From Chitinophagaceae bacterium (GTDB lineage Bacteria; Bacteroidota; Bacteroidia; Chitinophagales; Chitinophagaceae): a stretch of 10,053 nucleotides of DNA. The notes below the pieces were generated by a model. It saw only the letters and a program-made list of their open reading frames with translations. It ran no database searches and had not been told where the DNA came from. Below, piece after piece: positions 5,608 through 10,053 of this stretch (its first letter is position 1; every line of letters begins with the position of its first letter). A program made the position numbers and the translations under genes. The stretch covers positions 1 to 10,053 of the forward strand of contig DPWF01000340.1 in the NCBI GenBank assembly GCA_003526435.1. Reading direction: 5' to 3'.

Positions 5608-6483
5608 TCAGAATACATTTAACGACCAGCTACGCTCAAAACTTTCACCTGCGGCTAATTGATGAATACCCTCTTTTGTTTCAAGTGTACCGATGGTATT
5701 TACGCTATCTGCAATACCGCACCAGGGTTCAATGCAAACAAAATCAGCATCTTTGGTGCTCCAGATGCCCATATAAGGGAAGCCGGAATAAGTTAAAGTA
5801 AGTCCATGTGAATGCTTATCCGATACAATAGAAATAGCAGTAGACCGTAAAGATTTGAACACCAGTGCATCTCCATAAAACAATGATTTGCGTAATGGAA
5901 TCTGATCATTGTTGTGAAAAAAAGGCATAGCTTCTTCTTTAATCAACCCATCAGGCGACAATGGCCAGATACCGGTATCTTCTTTTTCATTGAATTGCAG
6001 GTAATAATCTTCAAATACGGTTCCTTCAACCAAAGGCACAGCAAAAGCCGGGTGCGCACCAACTGAAAAAAAGATGTCATTATCATCCGTGTTTTCAACC
6101 TTGTACGTAACATGAATCGTATGCCCCTCGAGTCGATAACCAACTAAGAAAGAAAAATGAAAAGGATAAACCAGCAAGCTTTCTGCATCGGCAGATAAAG
6201 AAAAAAGTACTGAATCATTGGATTGTTCCACTACCGTAAACCTGCGATCGCGTGCAAAACCATGTCGGCCTAACTGGTACCTGGTATCATTAAATTGATA
6301 ACTGTTGTTTTTTAATCCGCCCACAATAGGAAATAAAACCGGGCTTTTCTTACCCCAGAAAATGGGGTCGCCAGACCACATATACTCTAGTTTTGTAACA
6401 CTATGTACAATGCTTTGCAGTTCGGCACCTTTATCGCTGATACTTACCGATAGATGATCATTGGATAGATGATATGACTGCAT
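5608..6483 (-). CDS. Aldose 1-epimerase family protein (LacX/YeaD-like)
   Basis: A 291-residue cytoplasmic galactose-mutarotase-like protein; no signal peptide. Family landmarks are in order: WSGDPIFWGKKSPVLFPIVGGL (36-57), substrate-binding GRHGFARDR (72-80), catalytic-histidine motif VGAHPAF (141-147, His144), FPYMGIWST (235-243) and catalytic-glutamate motif IEPWCG (251-256, Glu252). Length and motif set fit the LacX-like subgroup that acts on free or phosphorylated sugars; the exact sugar cannot be assigned. It starts 3 bases after the pdxA stop, so it is almost certainly co-transcribed with pdxA, although no metabolic link is obvious. Its stop codon abuts the stop of the convergent LolA-like gene. 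Confidence 0.92.
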   Translation of the reverse strand: MQSYHLSNDHLSVSISDKGAELQSIVHSVTKLEYMWSGDPIFWGKKSPVLFPIVGGLKNNSYQFNDTRYQLGRHGFARDRRFTVVEQSNDSVLFSLSADAESLLVYPFHFSFLVGYRLEGHTIHVTYKVENTDDNDIFFSVGAHPAFAVPLVEGTVFEDYYLQFNEKEDTGIWPLSPDGLIKEEAMPFFHNNDQIPLRKSLFYGDALVFKSLRSTAISIVSDKHSHGLTLTYSGFPYMGIWSTKDADFVCIEPWCGIADSVNTIGTLETKEGIHQLAAGESFERSWSLNVF

Positions 6484-6486
6484 GTA

Positions 6487-7575
6487 CTATTCTGTTTCTT
6501 CAATCTTTTCGTCAACAGCATTGGCCAGCATACGTGCACTCATTTTGCGTAACGGGTTTTGACGCATTTCAGCATATCCGAGACGGAAGCGGATAATTTC
6601 AATACATTCAAAAGTAGCTGCGAGGAACGAACTGTGGTCTGCTTTTCCTTTACCCGCAATATCAAATGCAGTTCCGTGATCGGGGCTCGTACGCACAGCA
6701 TTTAAACCTGCAGTATAATTAACGCCTTCGCCAATGGCCAGTGATTTAAAAGGTATCAGACCCTGATCGTGGTACATGGCCAGTACAGCATCAAAACGTT
6801 CATATTGTCCACGCGCAAAAAAAGCATCTGCACTATAGGGACCAAATACCAGCATATTATGTTTGGCTTCTTTGATAGCTGGTTTAATAATGCTTTCTTC
6901 TTCACTGCCAATCAAACCTTCATCACCTGCATGCGGGTTAAGTCCAAGTACTGCAATTTTAGGTTTATCAATACCAAAATCTTTTTGCAGACTACTGTGC
7001 ATGATCTTTAGTTTACTGAGAATACCTTCTTTGGTAATATGTTTGGCTACATCTGAAACTGTAACATGTTCGGTAACGAGACCAATACGCATATTTTCAG
7101 CAACCATAAACATCAATACATCACTTACGCCAAAAAGATCTTTCAGGTAAGGGGTATGACCACTATAATTAAAATCGGGCGACTGGATATTTTTTTTGTG
7201 AATAGGAGCTGTAACAAGACCATGAATATGACCGGCTTTTAAAGCCTGCGCCGCTTCTTTCAAAGAAATCAGGGCATATTTCCCCCCTGTTTCATTTAAT
7301 TGTCCGGGAGTAATGGCAATTTCTTCTTCCCAGCAAGGATAGATATTTACCTGTTTGGGGTTGAGCCTGCTGAAATCTTTGCCACTTGCGTAGTTGAAAT
7401 TGATCTCCGGTAAACTTTTCCGGTAAAAGTTGATGCTTTTACTACTGGCAAAAACAACAGGGGTACAAATATCCAATAAGCGATGATCACCAATGGTTTT
7501 CAGGATCAGCTCAATACCAATTCCGTTAATATCACCACAAGAGAAACCAATGACAGGTTTTTGCATTTCATTCAT
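6487..7575 (-). CDS. pdxA: 4-hydroxythreonine-4-phosphate dehydrogenase PdxA
   Basis: Oxidises 4-phosphohydroxy-L-threonine with NAD to the precursor that PdxJ uses in de novo pyridoxal 5'-phosphate synthesis; a cytoplasmic, metal-dependent dimer (family knowledge). Numbering from the start at 7575 (362 residues), family motifs are GDINGIGIE near the N-terminus, TAPIHK, SGHTPYL (metal-ligand His), LVTEHV, LNPHAGDEG, MYHDQGLIPFK (metal-ligand His) and VRTSPDHGTAFDIAGKG. The open frame continues to 7638, but the added residues are unlike the family and come from repeat sequence. I therefore choose the ATG at 7575 (MNEMQKP); the ATG at 7566 is an alternative. The gene is divergent from rsmA; in E. 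coli pdxA and rsmA are neighbours on one strand, so the pairing is kept but the orientation differs. Confidence 0.95.
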   Translation of the reverse strand: MNEMQKPVIGFSCGDINGIGIELILKTIGDHRLLDICTPVVFASSKSINFYRKSLPEINFNYASGKDFSRLNPKQVNIYPCWEEEIAITPGQLNETGGKYALISLKEAAQALKAGHIHGLVTAPIHKKNIQSPDFNYSGHTPYLKDLFGVSDVLMFMVAENMRIGLVTEHVTVSDVAKHITKEGILSKLKIMHSSLQKDFGIDKPKIAVLGLNPHAGDEGLIGSEEESIIKPAIKEAKHNMLVFGPYSADAFFARGQYERFDAVLAMYHDQGLIPFKSLAIGEGVNYTAGLNAVRTSPDHGTAFDIAGKGKADHSSFLAATFECIEIIRFRLGYAEMRQNPLRKMSARMLANAVDEKIEETE

Positions 7576-7593
7576 CAGGAAAGCTTTAGAGGG

Positions 7594-7601
7594 TAAAAAT
7601 A
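7594..7601 (-). promoter_or_regulatory. Possible -7 element for pdxA
   Basis: On the minus strand TATTTTTA matches TAnnTTTG at 7 of 8 positions and ends 18 bases before the chosen pdxA ATG at 7575. That would give a leader of about 10 bases. It supports the 7575 start over the upstream 7638 one. No convincing -33 element is visible. Confidence 0.35.
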
Positions 7602-7624
7602 CGGATAATTCAGGGAAGGGGATC

Positions 7625-7707
7625 AGTCTATGGACCACCGACCATGGTTCATAAACTGCATGTACATTTACACCCTACATCTGCCATCAGACATCCGGCA
7701 TATAGAT
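7625..7707. repeat. Degenerate heptad repeat array between pdxA and rsmA
   Basis: Read from 7631 in 7-base units, eight of ten consecutive units end in CA: TGGACCA (7631), CCGACCA (7638), TGGTTCA (7645), ATTTACA (7666), CCCTACA (7673), TCTGCCA (7680), TCAGACA (7687) and TCCGGCA (7694). The two units at 7652 and 7659 break the pattern. It fills much of the true intergenic region and reads through without stops on both strands, which explains the long false N-terminal extensions of both neighbouring genes. Part of it resembles the 2976-3040 region in reverse orientation. Confidence 0.6.
7629..7653. repeat. Imperfect inverted repeat in the divergent intergenic region
   Basis: TATGGACCA (7629-7637) and TGGTTCATA (7645-7653) are inverted with a 7-base loop; 8 of 9 positions pair, and the ninth is a G-T wobble. 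It could be an operator or RNA hairpin, but it is built from the heptad units, which often produce such symmetry. Confidence 0.4.
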
Positions 7708-7708
7708 G

Positions 7709-7716
7709 TATTTTTG
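7709..7716 (+). promoter_or_regulatory. Promoter -7 element for rsmA
   Basis: TATTTTTG matches the Bacteroidota -7 consensus TAnnTTTG exactly and ends 5 bases before the ATG at 7722. The expected start of transcription therefore falls at or within a base or two of the start codon, predicting a leaderless or nearly leaderless mRNA. No clear -33 TTG was found. This element also argues against translation from the upstream ATG at 7644. Confidence 0.6.
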
Positions 7717-7721
7717 CCACA

Positions 7722-8477
7722 ATGGAATATACCCTCAAAAAATCACTTGGTCAGCATTTTCTGAAAGACGAAAATATATGCCTGCAGATTGTAGATGCAT
7801 TGAAGCAGGAATCTTTTTCGCAACTGGTAGAAGTAGGTCCGGGTGGAGGAGCATTGACCAAATACCTGTTACAGCTAACAGATATCAGCTTTAAAGCAGT
7901 AGAGCTGGATGATGAAAAAGTGGCTTATCTGGAACATACATATCCTGCCATCAAAGGAAAAATCATTCACGAAAGTATACTCGATGTTGCTGTGCCATTT
8001 CGTGAACAGTTTACAGTGGTGGGTAATTTTCCTTATAATATTTCATCGCAGATATTATTCCGCATACTTGAATGGAAACAGCAGGTGCCGGTAATGATAG
8101 GCATGTTTCAAAAAGAAGTAGCAGAACGGGTAGCATCAAAATCAGGTAACAAAGAATATGGAATATTAAGTGTGCTGGTACAGGCATTTTACGAAGTGGA
8201 ATATTTGTTTGATGTAACCCAACAGGCTTTTAACCCGCCACCCAAAGTAATGAGTGGGGTAATTAAACTAAAACGCAGAGAAACTGTTTATGAGATGAAG
8301 AGCGAGCGTGCATTTTTTGTGCTGGTGAAAGCAGCTTTTAATCAGCGGAGAAAAATGTTGCGTAACCCGTTAAAAGGTATGTTTACGCCCGAAGTATTAC
8401 AGGAAGCAATATTTACCAAAAGAGCAGAACAGTTAACCGTTGCAGATTTTGCAGCGCTTACTTTCCGCATGAAATAA
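7722..8477 (+). CDS. rsmA: 16S rRNA (adenine1518/1519-N6)-dimethyltransferase RsmA (KsgA)
   Basis: Dimethylates two adjacent adenines in helix 45 of 16S rRNA late in 30S assembly, using S-adenosylmethionine; loss gives kasugamycin resistance (family knowledge). The 251-residue protein carries the N-terminal KKSLGQHFL (6-14), SAM motif I EVGPGGGALT (37-46), acidic ribose-binding ELD (61-63), catalytic NFPY (102-105), and C-terminal FNPPPKV (170-176) and FNQRRKMLRN (206-215). The start is set at 7722 because SLGQHFL sits close to the N-terminus in this family and a -7 element lies directly upstream. The frame is open back to 7644, but the extra 26 residues, rich in His and Pro, are translated repeat. 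The next gene follows after 18 bases and is probably co-transcribed. Confidence 0.96.
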   Translation: MEYTLKKSLGQHFLKDENICLQIVDALKQESFSQLVEVGPGGGALTKYLLQLTDISFKAVELDDEKVAYLEHTYPAIKGKIIHESILDVAVPFREQFTVVGNFPYNISSQILFRILEWKQQVPVMIGMFQKEVAERVASKSGNKEYGILSVLVQAFYEVEYLFDVTQQAFNPPPKVMSGVIKLKRRETVYEMKSERAFFVLVKAAFNQRRKMLRNPLKGMFTPEVLQEAIFTKRAEQLTVADFAALTFRMK

Positions 8478-8495
8478 TAAGATACAAGAAAGAAG

Positions 8496-9431
8496 ATGCC
8501 AGGGAACAAGGTGATTATAACAGCAAAAGCAAACCCATATTTGTTGGAAAGACTGGAACGGGCCGGTTATAACTGTGTGTATGCGCCAGCTATTCAGTAT
8601 GAAGAGTTGAAAGCGCAAATGGATGGTTGTACCGGCTTAATTGTTACTACCCGGTTAAAGATAGATCGTGAACTATTGGACGCTGCCACATCACTTGAAT
8701 GGATTGGCCGTTTGGGAAGTGGTATGGAAAAAATTGATGTAGCTTATGCAAGATCAAAAGGTATCAGGTGCGAAAGCAGTCCGGAAGGCAATCGCAATGC
8801 AGTGGCAGAGCAGGCATTGGGTATGTTACTTGGTTTGATGAACAGAATCAACAGTAGTTACCAGGAAATAAAAGCAGGTAAATGGATCAGGGATGCCAAT
8901 AGGGGCGATGAACTTACTGGTAAAACCGTTGGTATCATTGGTTTTGGTAATACGGGGGAGTCATTCGCTAAAAAACTGGCTTCATTTGAAGTAACCATAC
9001 TGGCCAATGATCTGTATAAAACAGATTTTGCAAAAGCGGCTGTCCGCGAAGCAGGTGTGGAGCAAATTCATCGTTATGCCGATGTGGTGAGTCTTCACCT
9101 GCCTTTAAATGAATCGACCTATCATTATGCGAATGATGATTTTTTTAATGGGTTAGAGCGACAACCTTATTTTCTCAGTACCTGCCGTGGAAAAGTAACC
9201 GATACCAAAGCGCTGATACGGGCGTTAAAAAACGGAAAAATCAAAGCAGCGGCATTAGATGTATTGGAAAATGAGAAGCTGGAAACCTATACACAAGATG
9301 AACAGGCAGATCTCGACTGGTTACTGGAGCAGCCCAATGTGCTCATAACACCACATATAGCAGGTTACAGTCATGAATCGTATTACCTGATGCCAAAAAT
9401 AGTGTTGGATAAACTGGGCATTCAGGAATAA
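8496..9431 (+). CDS. D-2-hydroxyacid dehydrogenase, NAD-dependent
   Basis: A 311-residue cytoplasmic oxidoreductase of the D-isomer-specific 2-hydroxyacid dehydrogenase family. The split catalytic domain (about 1-98 and 285-311) surrounds a Rossmann domain with GFGNTG (149-154) and Asp172 at the end of beta-2, which favours NAD over NADP. The catalytic triad is present: Arg231 in STCRG, Glu258 in ALDVLENE and His287 in TPHIAG. There is no ACT domain and no PdxB-type C-terminal dimerisation domain. Candidate substrates are 3-phosphoglycerate (a short SerA), 4-phosphoerythronate (a PdxB-like role, suggested only by pdxA being close by) or other 2-hydroxyacids; the sequence does not decide. [10 protein letters not shown] (72-81) replaces the usual RAGVGVDNID-type loop that contacts substrate. 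It lies 18 bases after rsmA, and its stop is 3 bases from the stop of the convergent CPBP gene. Confidence 0.9.
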   Translation: MPGNKVIITAKANPYLLERLERAGYNCVYAPAIQYEELKAQMDGCTGLIVTTRLKIDRELLDAATSLEWIGRLGSGMEKIDVAYARSKGIRCESSPEGNRNAVAEQALGMLLGLMNRINSSYQEIKAGKWIRDANRGDELTGKTVGIIGFGNTGESFAKKLASFEVTILANDLYKTDFAKAAVREAGVEQIHRYADVVSLHLPLNESTYHYANDDFFNGLERQPYFLSTCRGKVTDTKALIRALKNGKIKAAALDVLENEKLETYTQDEQADLDWLLEQPNVLITPHIAGYSHESYYLMPKIVLDKLGIQE

Positions 9432-9434
9432 GCA

Positions 9435-10053
9435 TCAGACGGTTTCGCGGGCATAAACTTTTTCGCCATCCATCTTTCGCACATATAACCAGGTACAAAA
9501 TGCCGGTATAAGTATCTGATACAGCATCATGAATAAAAAGACGAGCAGATCGTTTTGTTGAAACGAAGTATTTTTTATGGGTATCAGTATATGGTTCCCG
9601 ATTGAACCGCCCGAGAAAAGAATACTACCAACACAGTTCCAACCCAGGTGCAAGCCGATAGGAAGATAGAGTGAATTGGTTTTGAGAAAAGCATAAGCAA
9701 ACATCCACCCCGCAGCGGCGGTGATTAGAAAGATAAAAATCATTTGTACAGGTTGCCCGATAGCTCCGTAGGAAAACCAGTGATAAATGCCAAATGCAAT
9801 TGTTGAGAGCCACAGGCCTTTGGTAGGCCCAAGTCTTTTTAAAGCAATATAAAATAATGCACCCCTGAAAATGAGTTCTTCGAATAACACCGATCGTAGC
9901 ATCCACCAGAAAGCCCGGGCAAAATCGGAAAGATGATAAGACCTATTCAGTTGCCAGGAAGTGCCGGTTAGCAAAGAACGAATCAGGTGAAAACAGGCCG
10001 CCAATAATATGGCCATAACCAAACCTGTTAAGAATTGTTTATACCTTATCGTC
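9435..10053 (-). CDS. CPBP-family intramembrane metalloprotease, 5' end beyond window
   Basis: A multi-helix membrane protein with the CPBP (CAAX protease/bacteriocin-processing, Abi) motifs in order: FEELIFRG (EExxxR glutamates and arginine), FGIYHW (FxxxH) and HLGWN (HxxxN). These would form a metal site inside the membrane. At least five hydrophobic segments follow or flank them, and the C-terminus is short and charged (VRKMDGEKVYARETV). The reading frame has no stop from the apparent TTG at 10022 to the window edge (residues TIRYKQFLTG precede it), so the visible 206 codons are the C-terminal part of a longer gene. The substrate is unknown; Bacteroidota carry many such genes with no known partner. 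It converges on the dehydrogenase gene with a 3-base gap. Confidence 0.88.
   Translation of the reverse strand, partial: TIRYKQFLTGLVMAILLAACFHLIRSLLTGTSWQLNRSYHLSDFARAFWWMLRSVLFEELIFRGALFYIALKRLGPTKGLWLSTIAFGIYHWFSYGAIGQPVQMIFIFLITAAAGWMFAYAFLKTNSLYLPIGLHLGWNCVGSILFSGGSIGNHILIPIKNTSFQQNDLLVFLFMMLYQILIPAFCTWLYVRKMDGEKVYARETV

Noticed and set aside
6769..7150. Plus-strand open frames opposite pdxA
   Set aside because: Shadows of the pdxA coding strand with no family resemblance.
7576..7638. N-terminal extension of PdxA from an upstream start at 7638
   Set aside because: PdxA proteins begin a few residues before the PVIGFSCGD-type strand; the extra 21 residues come from intergenic and repeat sequence.
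7644..7721. N-terminal extension of RsmA from the upstream ATG at 7644
   Set aside because: The 26 extra residues are low-complexity and derived from heptad repeats, they precede the family's conserved N-terminus, and an exact -7 element lies inside them.
9625..9906. Alternative minus-strand frame inside the CPBP gene
   Set aside because: The other frame carries the complete CPBP motif set, so this one is a shadow.
10020..10022. TTG as the start codon of the CPBP protease
   Set aside because: The frame continues upstream without a stop to the window edge, and the protein would be short for the family; the gene is more likely cut off by the window.

Overview
The window looks like a chromosomal segment of a Bacteroidota bacterium, most likely a Chitinophagaceae-type genome. 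This is inferred from sequence style: moderate-to-low GC, no clear Shine-Dalgarno sequences, two exact matches to the Bacteroidota -7 promoter consensus TAnnTTTG just upstream of start codons, and proteins of kinds familiar from that phylum (GDINGIG-type PdxA, TPR-like secreted proteins, a LolA-like protein beside an ABC-2 transporter). There are no RNA genes, CRISPR arrays, insertion sequences or phage genes. The DNA is almost fully coding; the two longest gaps are about 140 and 146 bases.

Left block (+ strand, 33-2969): a secreted TPR-like protein, then a tightly packed run of a seven-helix DUF2306-like membrane protein, two paralogous six-helix membrane proteins, and a small stand-alone winged-helix regulator. 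Spacings are 1-base overlap, 3 bases and 8-base overlap, so the last four genes are very probably one transcript. This is the part of the window with no described function and is the best candidate for an uncharacterised system: membrane proteins paired with a one-domain transcription factor.

Middle block (+ strand, 3110-5607): an ABC ATPase of the BcrA/ABC-2 type, its six-helix permease (17-base overlap) and a periplasmic LolA-like protein, behind a well-matched promoter. A terminator-like hairpin separates it from the left block.

Right block: on the minus strand, pdxA (vitamin B6 synthesis) is followed 3 bases later by a LacX/YeaD-like aldose 1-epimerase family gene. Divergent from pdxA are rsmA (16S rRNA dimethyltransferase) and a D-2-hydroxyacid dehydrogenase. 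A CPBP-family membrane protease gene on the minus strand runs off the right edge. The starts of pdxA and rsmA lie well inside the longest open frames (7575 and 7722), leaving a real divergent intergenic region.

The most notable non-gene signal is a family of degenerate short-period repeats, mostly 7 bases. They fill both long intergenic regions (2976-3072 and about 7625-7707). The two regions share words in the same order but in opposite orientation: ATGTCTGAT, then GGTCYATAGACT, then TCCCCTT. A separate four-copy heptad run lies inside the signal-peptide codons of the LolA-like gene (4931-4958). These look like remnants of a dispersed heptad repeat family.
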